The notes under the pieces were generated by a model. It was not told the DNA's origin. It saw only the letters and a program-made list of their open reading frames with translations, and did not search any database. From Stentor roeselii (lineage: Eukaryota; Ciliophora; Heterotrichea; Heterotrichida; Stentoridae): DNA of 64,000 nucleotides. A program made the position numbers and the translations under genes. Shown one piece after another: positions 19,482 to 30,887 of the stretch (the stretch's first letter is position 1; the number at the start of each line of letters is the position of its first letter). Location of the stretch: the NCBI GenBank assembly GCA_006503475.1, contig RSEH01000225.1, positions 1-64,000 on the forward strand. The letters run 5' to 3'.

Positions 19482-22400
19482 AGTTGATTATTTATCATGA
19501 TGGTTATCATTAAAGAGACGGTTTCGAAGTACTTTTTTTCTTTTTCTAGAAGTTTATGCTCGATATATAATGAGTAGAACAGGAAAACAAGAAGGACTGT
19601 TGATAAAATTTTAATCATTTTGTAGTACTCTGAGAAAATTATAGAAAAAAAGAAGGGCTTGAAGTCTAAGATTAACTCTTCTAGGATTTCTTCTAAGTTG
19701 TTTAATTTTTTGTAGATATTGAAGATAAATGAACTTAAACAAGTGATTTTTTCATTTGCAAGAGCGAATATTTTGAATTTAGAGTTGTTGGCACCATAGA
19801 CCAGGTACATATCATATAAAATACTTCTTCCTGCTGATGTAGTCCCAATAGTAAAAACAGGATCTTTTCCATTAAAGTAGTGAAATTGGATATCAATGCT
19901 TTTCGCTGAGTTGTACTTTTTCATCTTCTGTCCTCTTGCAATATTCAATAAAATTTTCTGCTCTGCAGAAAATTCTTCTAAAATATGTTTATCCGGATAA
20001 GAAATCATTGAAAAATTATAGTTTTGAAAGATATTAGTCAAGTTATTGCTTTTGATATAACTTTCTGAAGTATAAAACATCATTTGATGATAAATAAACC
20101 TTCTCGTTGCCAGATTCAACTTAACAGCAGGACCATTCAGGATCATATCAGAAATAATCTTCCCTTCATAAAAACAGACAAAAATAATAACCCCTGAAAA
20201 CATCACATTTACAATTATCATGAAAAGGTAATAAATAAAAAACTTCGGTTTTTTCACTTGAAAATCCGAAGAATCTTCCTGTTGTTCTTCTAAAATACCT
20301 TGAGACTGCAGCTGGTCAATACAAAAATTTATCAGATTCGGAGAAGCTTTTCTTAAGTAAATATTTTTTTTTATTGAAAGCTCATCAATCGAAGTTTTTA
20401 GTGATTTAATCACTGGAATCGTTATTAAAACTAAAACAAGAATCGATAAGCCAAGAACTCCACAAGAATAAAATATCAAAGAATCAATAAAACCAGATAA
20501 ATTATTCAAACATTCAACTGAAGCCTCTAAAGTTTCATTAAGTTGATGTGAGACTGAGCCAATCGAATTTTCAATTAAAAATGATGAATGTTTTATGCTG
20601 AAACTTCCAGTTTGGACCTCTTCTAAAAAATTTTGCCCATGATGAAGAAAAAGATTTAAAAGATTTACCAAATTTGTTTTTTTTGTATTTTTTTCTAAAT
20701 TGTTGAGATTTAGGTGATTTTCATATAATTGTGAAAAACTTGGACATTTTGAATACATTTCTTGGTTGTCTGACATGATTTGCTTTAATTCAGAGAGATT
20801 ATCTAGAGCCGTTTGGAAGTTGTTTATTAAAAAAGTTTGGTTGAAAGCGACAGTGTTTATTAAACTCAACTGAAGAAGTCTGCAAAGACTAGGAACGTTG
20901 CTGATTTCATAAAGAACTTCACTTAGTGAATCTAAAGCTTGATAATTCGATTCTAGTTTTAAGTAACGGTTCAAAAGTGCCAAGAAAACAATAACACAGA
21001 TCAATATAATAACAGCCTAAGTAAATATTACCACAACTTTTGTTAACACCTGCAAAGTGAAATATTTTTTTTTAATTGAATTTAACACCTGATTCAACTT
21101 TTCTTGGTCAGGGCTAAACTTCGCGTAGACCACTTCTAAATTTTCAGTTCGAACTTCATTTTTTTCTATAATTGTTGAAACGATGCTGATATTTAATTCT
21201 GATTTTCTTTTCAACCCTTCTGAAATAGTTAAAGCCACTCGAAGTTTAGTGCTTTCATCATTTTTTTCATTTGAAAGTAGATCAAAAGTCTCTTCTTTTC
21301 CACTGACTCCATAATCAACTTTAATTTCTTCTTTTTGACTGAGTTCAACATCAGAAAGTCTACAAAATTCTTCCTCATTATTCAAGTTAATAACTTCAGA
21401 ATCAAAAAAGACTTTTTTCTGCACTTCAGACTTATCATTAGTGAAAGGTGAGTTAAGGTTTTCACTGATGATAAACAAATAAATAGGTCTTGTTCTGAAA
21501 GTAATTTCAATAAGCATAAAAGCGACAGTTAATCTTTTCAGTTGATATAACAAAAACCTTTCATTTCTTAGTTTTTCAAGGTCAAGGTCTTCAAGAACGT
21601 TTTTAATGTTGACGTTTCCTAAGAACTTCGCCTGAATACCCAGGTAGTAACCGAAAAGTTCTGAATGAGAGAAAATGTTTCCTGATAGGTCGACTATTGC
21701 GATTTCTCTTCGACGATCTCGCTTTTTGAACTTCATCACGTAGACGTTCTGGGTGTTTACTGATGCCATGAAAATGTTTAAGTTTACCTCCATTAAGAAC
21801 CCTTGCTCGTTTAGGATTATGAACTCTTCGGGAAAACTTAAGTGAACGTCGGAACAGGAAGTTGAATGACGTGCAAGGTAAAAATTATGATTTCTATCAA
21901 AAGGCTTCGGTACAAAATCATTGATACTTCTCCCTAACAAGTGTGTTGACGACGTTCCCAGCAAGTCAAAAGCAATTCTATTAGCAAAAAGTATCTGGCC
22001 AATATCTTTAAGTTCCGCTGAAATCAAAACAATTCCAATATTATGAGAAAAAAAAGATTCAGAATTCTTATCCTTCAAGTACTCCTGCTGACTAACCAAA
22101 AGTTTCGCTTTCTTCTCATCCCCAACAATTTTCTTAACAAATTCCGGGTAATTTGAAAGTGTCTGAAAAAACTCAGGGAAAAGTTTAATAAATTCATTGT
22201 ACTTTTCATTCAATTTTTTCATCAAAACATTAACAACTTCGACTTGTTTCCTGACCTGAGGTGAATAAACAGAAGGTTTCGAGATAATTTGAAGAAAATA
22301 AAGAAATTCTTCAAAAAACCTTCCTTCATACTTTATGATTTTTTCTAAGTTCATCGAACATTGAACCTGCGCCAGGTCTTTATACTTCAAGTTGATGTCA

Positions 22401-23644
22401 CCAATCATTGCCTGACATTTAAAAATCTCGAAATCTCCTGAAAGACTTGATTTACTAAATTTCGTTTGAGTTAATTTCACCAGAGCCAGTCTTTCATCTT
22501 TCATGTAATCCAAACAGAAATAAGCCAGCCATACATAATAAAGATTTGAAACTTTTGAATGAAAGTTTTCAGAAAATCTCGAAAAGAGTGTCATGAGACT
22601 TTCAGGCTCCGATGTTTTTTCTAGTTTAAAACGAAAAAACAACTCGAATTGGAATTCAGAATTCAAGTCTTCCATGTTAAGACTTTTTAAATACTCTTCA
22701 CGTTTAACAAGCAGATGATGAACAAAGGTCAAGTGCGCTGGAAGTAAAGTCAAGAATCCTAAAAACAAAAAAAATCCTTTTGAAGTGTAAGATGCAACTG
22801 TAATGATGAAAATCATGCAAACTACTGAAGAATGTAAAGCCGACTTGGTGAAATTCGTTCTTTGTTTGAAATAAGGCATGTAAAAAATGTAGCTTGCTGC
22901 AGAAAACGTATGCAAAACAGAAGAAATTCCGTAAAACAACTCACTTGAGATTTCAAACAATGTGACATGTAAAAAGACTGTCATGAAGTTGATGGTCAAT
23001 GATAATACATCAAGACTTGCATAAGCCTTTCCATTCATATCAGAGTGTCTTACGTTTAAGTTATAAAAAACCCAAATAGCGTTAATCAGTAAATGGACAG
23101 TCAAGGCAAATAGACTTAAAAATGCCATCTCGGTTGATATTTCAAAATTGTACTCAGGACCTGGAGACTCTTGGCGAAAGTGAAAGAAAACCATGTGAAA
23201 AAGAACGTTTAATGTTGGGATACTTAAAAAAGTACTCATCACTCCTATCAGAAAACGAAAAGGACGGAAACAGTTTTCTGAATAAGGCTTTTTTAGAAGA
23301 ATTCCTAGGTATAGAACTACCAGGCCTGTAAAAATTAGTAATAATTTCGATATCAATATATAGATGAAGACTTTTAGAATACCAAGTTCACTGAAGATGT
23401 TTTCGATTCTTGAGTATGTTACTATTTTCATCATTTTCTTACTTTTTGCACTGCTGGATTCGAATGTGTTTTCATTGAGTGTCAATGTTGAAAGTTGAAT
23501 GAATGTGAATATGTTTAAAAATGTTTCGAATAGCAAAGTAAAAGAGTTTTCTGCTTTTTTAGAGGTTGGGAATAATCTTGATAAGAGTAAATAAAATGTT
23601 TCTTTTGAATGGTTTTTTTCATCTTTCAACTGGTAATTTGACAT
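19478..23644 (-). CDS. Multi-pass membrane PAS-domain protein (ciliate TmcB-like type), one 15-nt intron
   Basis: Two open frames on the minus strand are joined by removing the 15-nt intron at 21017-21031, giving 871 + 512 = 1383 residues in one frame (GTG^GCT, phase 0). The N-terminal ~320 residues contain about 7-9 hydrophobic membrane segments. A PAS domain lies at residues ~530-640 (GQILFANRIAFDLLG, then LLGRSINDFVPKPFDRNHNF). After the intron come further membrane spans (AVIILICVIVFLALL, GVLGLSILVLVLITIPV, YYLFMIIVNVMFSGVIIFV and one near the C-terminus). Such large polytopic PAS proteins are a known expanded class in ciliates and probably sense a ligand or redox state at a membrane. The signalling output is unknown. 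Stop TAA overlaps the stop of the neighbouring plus-strand gene. Confidence 0.85.
21017..21031 (-). other. 15-nt spliceosomal intron
   Basis: On the minus strand the sequence GTAATATTTACTTAG has GTAA at the 5' end, an internal TTTAC that could serve as branch site, and TAG at the 3' end. Retained, its final TAG is in frame and stops translation. Removed, two long PAS-protein frames join exactly without a gap. Fifteen-nucleotide introns are a known hallmark of heterotrich ciliates. Confidence 0.88.
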
Positions 23645-24339
23645 AATTATAGGGAAACATGAAGAAATTAGTAATTATATCAGTTTTTCTGAGAATAATT
23701 TTATTTATTAAGACATTCTATTGTTTAAAGATATAAATTTTAAATTTGATGATTTTCTATTCTTAGCTCAAAGCAATTCCTACATTCTTCTATATAAATC
23801 AAAACAATCCTCACTTACTTATATTCTCTAGCATAAGGTGTACTTCTTATTTTACCAGGTGATATGGAAACTCAGTACAGAGTCTAAATCTTTCGCATAA
23901 GATTTATCAATTTCCACAAGTTAAACCCTATGGCGAAGTGTAACAATGTCACCTTCTCTCTGATAAGAAGTAATCAAATCATTGTGCACGAATCTTCTTA
24001 TAATAGAAACTTAGTTAAATACTTACTTTCTTGCATCACCCTGCCAGGATTTTTTATTAACAAAGTCCTGTTCTTAAGCTTTTGAACAGAATAAATAACA
24101 GAACACAAAAATCTGATTCAAATGATATTTCATAATTATTAGCACCTATTGGATTGTTATATCTTTGATTTGCAGATAAAAAATAGGTAGATATTGATGT
24201 GTGAATAGTTTAATTTTATTAAGAATGCTATCCTGTTAAGAAGGTGCTACTTGCTTGATAAATACTTTTAAAACTTTAAATTATTAATAATTTTTTAGTT
24301 AAAAATAGTATCGCTACTGCTTTAATTAAAATTTATAGA
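23645..24339. other. Intergenic, no gene seen
   Basis: The first ~180 bp on the minus-sense side are the leader of the PAS gene. The remainder is AT-rich with short frames only. I find no RNA gene or clear repeat. Confidence 0.4.
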
Positions 24340-25336
24340 GTAACCTTTGTAGTACCTTGAAATTGTTTCTTTTGCTTCTTTGTTGAAATTAACCTTGAAA
24401 ATAATATGAGCTTTATCAATAAGCTCATTTACTTCTTTTTCAGTTAATCCAAAATGTTCAATGTACTTCGAGTGCAATACTGAATAATTACGAAAGTTTG
24501 TAATAACAGAAATAATGTTTTCTTTCGATATTCGAGTTACTCCAGTAAATAAGGAAAATTGATCCTATTATATTTAATAACAGAAAACAATTTCTCATAG
24601 ATTTGATATTTAATGAATCTAATTTCGGATTTTTAGCATATATTTAAACAAAGTATTATCGTATTCATCAATTAGTATCAGCTTCTTATTGTGATACTGA
24701 TTTAATGATTGAAAAGAATAGAGAAAGTATCAAATTTTCTGATATTTTAAGTTTCTATATTCGTTAGTTAAGAATGATCCGTAACACTTTTTTAATAATA
24801 TCTCGATATTTTATTTGAATTTAATATGCAATCATGCTTTCAATTGTATTCTTTAGTAGACTTGTGAATCACTCTTGTTTTTCAATGTCAGAATTTCCTC
24901 CACTACGTGGATATCTTAAAAAAGGATCTGTACCTTTCAAATGAATAATGCGATTTTCTTTCTTCTTATGAGATTGGAATCTTGGGTATAATTTGAGTAG
25001 CTGTTAGGAAGTTCAATAATTTTCTTTTTTCACTTTATCCTTCAATAATAATCCCTTCTGGTAAAAAAGCCGGTTGAAAAAACTCTCAATCATCTAGATG
25101 TTGAAAGATTTACCCAATCTTCTTGGCATAATTCAAATAACTGACTCCTCTTTTAGAATTTTCTTAAACAGAATTGATTTATCCACGTGTATGAGATTCT
25201 CAAATAGTATTTCGTAAAGCTTTCAGTATTCGGAGCCAGCTATCATAGAAACTTATCAGGATAATTACCACTGTAAAAATATTTTTTTGATTCTCTTTGA
25301 AACAAGATTCTGCATAACGACATAGCCAAAAAACAT
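24340..25336 (-). pseudogene. Decayed, C-terminally truncated ATPase/nuclease copy (G)
   Basis: The minus strand begins with the family signature at 25334-25336 (ATGTTTTTTGGCTATG, MFFGYV). It continues with recognisable but broken blocks: the VDKSILFKKI region near 25170, the RW-less Walker A region near 25110, the DEYD region near 24670, and the block TGVTRISKEN ... SKYIEHFGLTEKE ... LIDKAH at 24400-24550. Homology ends near 24340, so the nuclease domain is absent. About 100 bp upstream of the start also match the flanks of the copies at 30943 and 61425. Confidence 0.8.
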
Positions 25337-25440
25337 TAAAAATATGATTAATGAAGAAAATAATTATCTCTAACTTTAAAGGGTTGATTAACGTAGTTTT
25401 AGAAACTAATCCTCAAATATTTTTTATTTAATAATGAAGA

Positions 25441-27140
25441 TGATACTTATAAATATAAATATCTCCTAAAGCAGTAATTCCCTTTTGCATATATTCAAAA
25501 GTTCTGTAGTTCCAGCCATACCTAAATCCATGAGTTTCTGATGAAGCGCACCTTTCTCTATGTTTTGATCGATTTTGAAATTTTACAAGATTTCTAATCA
25601 AAAATCAAATGACCAATCATGATTCTATATCTTATCCTTCTATTTCCACAATAAAAAATCTCCTAAAATCATGAATCTACTGAAAATGCCAAGCAGGACA
25701 TAGCCAGCAATACAAATTTCTAAAGCTTTTCGAATGTGTATTGTCAATCTTTACTCAGATCCAAAATAAAATTCCAAAATGACTAAATTTCTGAGTTTTT
25801 TACTAGGAAAAGTGCTCTGAAAACTGTGCAGGTCGACTAAGTCTCTTTTCTGAACTGGGAAAAGATTTTCTTTATGATAAAGTTAGAATCATTACTATTT
25901 TAGAATCATTTATTTCGATGGAAATCAGTTTGAATGGAAAGGGATAAAATTACTTGGAAAGTCCAAATTTGTGTTGTGATTTGTTTAGGAATGCAGATTT
26001 TTAATGGAAAACGTTAGATTATATAGAGAAGCCTGATTTAAAATCGATTTTTAATGAATCTCAAGGAATGATTCATGGTTTGAATTTGATATTGATGAAA
26101 AAGTTCCTGGAATACAGGTGATATCGAAGAAAATATTATAATTATTAAAACTAATACTGAATATTTGCCTTTATAGATAAATGATACAGTGGATTATCCG
26201 AATTTCACTTAGAGCAAATTTTGAAAAATGAGAACTGCAGCTTTGAATTTATAAAGTACTCTCATTACAAATGCTGAAATCAATTTGTAATATCCTCCAA
26301 TTAATTCTTGATAAGCTACTCCTAATGATTACCAGATCCAGAAGTTTATTTAAACCTTCAAAGTAATTCCCCAAATACACTTTTAATATTTCAATATAAC
26401 TATTTATCATTAATAACTTCAAACATTAAGCATATTAATCAAAGATAAGGCTTGAGTATTTCTCCAAAATGACTTTACCACATCCAAGTATTGTTCAAAT
26501 ATTTCCCTCATCATTAATCAATCCGAGTCTTCAAGTCTGCAAAAAGTTTCAGTAAAGTTCGGATCTTTTCTTCATAAAAAGCAGTAAACTGTTAAAGATT
26601 CAACTTTTAGATTTACAGATCGAGTCAAATATCTTTCATTTCAACACAAACGAGTAAGTTTTAAAGAATAAAACGATTTTCCTTCTGAGTCTTATTTCGG
26701 TGTAAGCATTAAAAGATAACTGTTAGGATCTTTATGAATGAATACTCAGCTGATGATTGAAAATAATGGTGAATTTAACAGGATGTATTTCGCTATTGTT
26801 TCAAGTTTGATGGGATAATATTTTTGTTGATAGAAAACCGGTATGGGAAAATTATTTCGCATGATTAGATGAAAATATTATTGATTTAAATATTAAAGAC
26901 TTGAATAAGATTCACATTGGTAGTTAAAGTCTTAAATTATAATCGATATAAACTTTAATAATCTATAGCATTTAAGACCAGGGCTTTTTTAGTATCATCA
27001 AATAATAATCCTAAAAGTATCATTAAAAAAAATCCTTGATTCACTAAAATCATCAACCATCTCTAAACATTAAAACATTCAAAAATCTTTCCTTCAACTC
27101 ATCCTCAATCAATTTAAAATAATCCTAACTATTCCTAACC
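25441..27140. other. Long degenerate region with coding scars
   Basis: There is no intact gene. On plus, short protein-like pieces separated by stops occur near 25900-26130 (NQFEWKGIKLLGKSKF; FEFDIDEKVPGIQVISKK) and 26770-26930 (DNIFVDRKPVWENYF; ENIIDLNIKDLNKIH), suggesting one or two long-dead genes. The last ~100 bp before 27140 are the 3' side of the acyl-CoA oxidase gene. Confidence 0.4.
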
Positions 27141-29186
27141 TTACTTCCCAATCCCTCTAACTTCCATCAGAGTAGGTAACCACGAAGGAGTAGAATAAAC
27201 TTCCGGCCAGCTCTCGGTCAATTCAATAATCCTAGAATAAACCTGTCCATCAGCACATCCAATACTGGAGCTTAACACCCTATCAGAAGGTGCAATAGCA
27301 TCAATGATCCCAACAGAAACCTCAGCAACTTCTTCACAAAGCGAAATAATCCTATCCCTAAACACCTTTCGATGAGCGACAGCATATCCAACTTCGACTA
27401 AAGCTCCAAAATACTTATCAAGTACAAAAAATCCATACAAATCTCTAATTTTCCTAAAGACTTCTCCAGTCTTCAAGTCCTTCGCCGCAACAGCTTCTGC
27501 CATTTTCGTGACTTCCTTCAACAAGATAAGTTCCGAGAAGCTTTTCGAAAGTTCTTGCAATAAAAAGCTTTGGGTGTTATTCCAGACTTCAGTCATATTC
27601 CCTCCATTTCCAACAAGTTCTTGAAGTTTAGATAAAGATTCATTTAAGTACAAGTTGACGACATGTTGAAGTGCTTGGATTTGGTCTTCATTGTTGTTGA
27701 TTTGATTTTTTTTAGAGTCGTCATGTCCTAACTTCAAGAATTGTAGATGTTGAGAATAGATTCGATGGCCTTTCATCGATCTTTGAATTTGCTTTATAAT
27801 GTACTTGCTTGTCTGTTGGATTAAAACAGTGTTGTCGCCTTCCCAAGTCACTTGAACTTCTTGGTTATCTCTCAGTCTTCCTAAGGAACTAAAGGCTGAA
27901 TACCCGTGACCTCCACAGCTTTCTCTGCAAACCTGAGCACCATTTAAAGCATACCAAGAAGTAATCCCTTTAAGTCCACTAAGAATTGCATGAAATTCAG
28001 CAAGTTCTTCTCCTTCAGGAGATTGTGAAAAATTTTTATGATTTTTATTGATCAGGTCTAAGAGAAGATTAGTTGCACATCTACTGGCGAAGCATTGAGC
28101 GAGAACAGGCATAAGTCTAACCTTTTGTGCCTGATAAGACAAAATAGGCACTTCTTGTTTGCCATCAGGAGCGAATTGTTTACGAACAGCTGAATATCTA
28201 ATAGCACATGTTAAAGCATTAGCAAGTGTAATAGAACAAGCTCCAATGACAGTATTTCTTCCTTTAATAATAGCTCCAATCATGATTCCTAATCTTTTTT
28301 CATTATTTTTAACAGAACTTTTAAATTTTCCACCTGGGGTGATTTGACTGATTTTATCAAGAAGGCAGTCATAAGGAACGTGGTAGTTGTTGAATAATAT
28401 GAACCCGTTGTCGATACCTTGCAAGCTGGTCTTCGGCCCACAGTCTCCGATGACCAGTCCTTTAAAAGGCTGGTGCTGGGCGTCTCTGATGGGAACTACG
28501 AACATGTGGACTCCGTGATTAACACCCTGGACTATTAACTGCGCCCAGACGATTGCCATGTTCGCCGTCTTACCAAGTGCTCCAATCCACCATTTGGCTG
28601 ATGTTCTTGTCGGGGAGTGGATTATAAATCCGTGGGTTTCTTGATGGTAAGTCGCTGTCACTTCTACACCTGCGACGTTTGAACCGTGACCTAACTCGGT
28701 CATTCCGAAACAACCGATGTCTTTTAAAGAATAACATCTGTCGATTAGGACTCGGTGCTTCTCGGTACCGAAACTTATTAGAGAATCGAGGTAAAGAGTC
28801 ATGTGAACTCCTAGTCGTACTGAACATCCAAGGTCATACTCTGTAATCATGTATAAAAAGACTGACTTCTGCAATGGTTCAGAAATATCCTTATCGTAAC
28901 AGATCTCGAATGCTTTAGTCATCGATGCTAATTGTTTAAGCACTTTTTCACGTAGAGCCTCTGATGAAAGTCTCGAGTCTTCGTGATAGTCAAACAAAGG
29001 TAGCTTTGACATGTAATCTCGAACTTTTTGGATGTACTCGTGGTAAGGCCCTAGGTACTCCTCTAGAATCGCTTTGTGGCACAAATGAGATGACTTTTTA
29101 CGCCAGATGTCAAGAGATGGGTCGAATTCTCCTGGTGGAAACCTTGAGGATAAGTGGTTGGATAGAATTGAGAGTCTGGATGACAT
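27141..29186 (-). CDS. Peroxisomal acyl-CoA oxidase
   Basis: A 681-residue protein, full length for the ACOX family (~660-690). It oxidises acyl-CoA to trans-2-enoyl-CoA with FAD, producing H2O2, the first step of peroxisomal beta-oxidation. Recognisable blocks are GCFGMTELGHGSNVAGVEV (residues ~150-175), the PTRTSAKWWIGALGK segment, and the ACOX signature CRESCGGHGYSAFSSLGRLR followed by VTWEGDNTVLIQQT near residue 420-460. The N-terminus reads MSSRLSILSNHL, and residues 4-12 (RLSILSNHL) fit the PTS2 consensus (R/K)(L/V/I)x5(H/Q)(L/A). The C-terminus (GIGK) is not a PTS1. Stop TAA. Confidence 0.95.
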   Translation of the reverse strand: MSSRLSILSNHLSSRFPPGEFDPSLDIWRKKSSHLCHKAILEEYLGPYHEYIQKVRDYMSKLPLFDYHEDSRLSSEALREKVLKQLASMTKAFEICYDKDISEPLQKSVFLYMITEYDLGCSVRLGVHMTLYLDSLISFGTEKHRVLIDRCYSLKDIGCFGMTELGHGSNVAGVEVTATYHQETHGFIIHSPTRTSAKWWIGALGKTANMAIVWAQLIVQGVNHGVHMFVVPIRDAQHQPFKGLVIGDCGPKTSLQGIDNGFILFNNYHVPYDCLLDKISQITPGGKFKSSVKNNEKRLGIMIGAIIKGRNTVIGACSITLANALTCAIRYSAVRKQFAPDGKQEVPILSYQAQKVRLMPVLAQCFASRCATNLLLDLINKNHKNFSQSPEGEELAEFHAILSGLKGITSWYALNGAQVCRESCGGHGYSAFSSLGRLRDNQEVQVTWEGDNTVLIQQTSKYIIKQIQRSMKGHRIYSQHLQFLKLGHDDSKKNQINNNEDQIQALQHVVNLYLNESLSKLQELVGNGGNMTEVWNNTQSFLLQELSKSFSELILLKEVTKMAEAVAAKDLKTGEVFRKIRDLYGFFVLDKYFGALVEVGYAVAHRKVFRDRIISLCEEVAEVSVGIIDAIAPSDRVLSSSIGCADGQVYSRIIELTESWPEVYSTPSWLPTLMEVRGIGK

Positions 29187-29935
29187 ATTTTATTTGGATT
29201 TTAGGAACTTGTACAAGGGATTAGGATTTGGTGAAGTTAGAGAGTTGTGATGTTTTGAACTTTTAAGAGAGGTTTTGGGCATGGGGAGATTTTATTTTGG
29301 GATTTTAGGATAATGAAGTGATTAGGATTTGATTGGAGCTTTTGAGGGACTGTTTAGATTAGTTCTGAAAAAAGGATTTATATAAATTTAAATCTTTTGA
29401 TAATAATTATGCTGTCTATTCATCTAGGAATAATAAGATATAATATATTTGATGCTCTTTAGCAGTGTATATATAACTTCTTATTATGAGTTGATTAATA
29501 TAAAATATAATAAAGTGAGTTGAAAGTACTTCTTTCTTTAAATAAAATTTAAACTTTCGATAAGTAAAATCTAAGAATTCTTATTGAATCAAATATACAT
29601 AAAATCACTCATCAAACCACAAGTTTGAAAGTTGCAAAATTGAATATAAGATTAATTTTTCAACAAAAAATATATATAATTGCCTGGAAATGATTACTTA
29701 TTATTAGATTCATATTATATTTTGCAACTAACTTATTACTCTTCAACTGATTTCATCATATATCTTGGAGAGTTTATCTTCAGCCCTTATGATTATTTTG
29801 AAGTTACTTGTTTTAGATCTCTAAATAAATACGATCAAGTCCTCTGCTGAAAGGGATAGAAACTCGGTTAAAAACCTAACATATAGCAATATCATTCTAT
29901 TCAATCTCTGACTAATGAAAAAAAATCTACTTATG
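29187..29935. other. Intergenic, acyl-CoA oxidase leader and AT-rich DNA
   Basis: 29187-29370 is G-rich on plus, the usual leader signature of a minus-strand gene. The rest is very AT-rich with no frame of note. Confidence 0.4.
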
Positions 29936-30255
29936 TTCATGGAGTATCTGAAATTTGTTCAAATCAATCACCGATTCTATCATATGCAGAACTAGCTTGC
30001 TGAAGGTACTTTTTGTATAAGACAATTCGATTTCTAGTGCCTTTAGCTTGTCTTCCACTTTGACGATTCGTTCTTCTAATTTATCAAATAACTTTCAATC
30101 ATTTCTTAAGATTGTCTTCTGAAATTAAAATCTCCTCATGAAGACATCTGTTAACTCTTCTAAAAGTGCATGAAGGTTTTTTTCATTCTCTTGTTAATGT
30201 CAATAAGGTTCTGATTGGATTCTTTAAACATTTCCAAATCCTGATATCCATTCAG
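29936..30255 (-). pseudogene. Short coiled-coil gene remnant
   Basis: The minus strand reads as coil-type protein in broken frames: EMFKESNQNLIDINKRMKK near 30200, then LEERIVKVEDKLKALEIELS near 30050 and a trailing FSKLVLHMIESVIDLNK. Stops and frame changes separate them. The remaining length is about 100 codons. Family unknown. Confidence 0.5.
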
Positions 30256-30887
30256 ATATCGCCTAAAATATTTAAGTAAGATTTTGATTTGATCAGATAT
30301 TTTTTTATAATATGCATCTAAAAAAATTTGATATATAGCTGAATATATATTTTTGGGCTAGATGTGTCTCTATACCTTCAAATTCTAAACTAATAATGCA
30401 TATCTATTACCACTTTGTATCCATGATATATCTTGATTATGACCATTTTAACCCATACTTTTTATTTAAAACTTTCTAGTTGAAAATAAAAATTTTATTT
30501 ACTGGAATAAAAATACACAGCGATTAAGCTATACTCTTTAAAACTTACTTGATGACTGAGTCTCGGTTCACAATCATCGCTAATTATAATAGCTATTATT
30601 TAGTTAATTTTTAAGTGTATTTAAAAATATTAAAGATGCCTCTTACCAGGAGATTTGACAAATCTGGTGTGATTCAGGTTTCGATTATTAAAGTAAACCA
30701 GTAGTTTAGGCTTCTGATATTTTAAGATTCTCTATGATATAGGAGTTATAAAGTATCAAGATTTTCTTTGTCTTATTTGAACTAGCTCTGTTTCAGGTAG
30801 TCTCCAGTCAAATCGGATTTTCTCAAAATATTTGCCTTCAAAATCTAATTCTTATTGATTTAATTTTATCGTTGTAACCATTTAAAT
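30256..30887. other. Intergenic, nothing recognised
   Basis: AT-rich DNA with stops in all frames. The conserved 3' end (AATAAGAGCT, minus strand) of the ATPase/nuclease unit D lies at its right edge. Confidence 0.4.
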
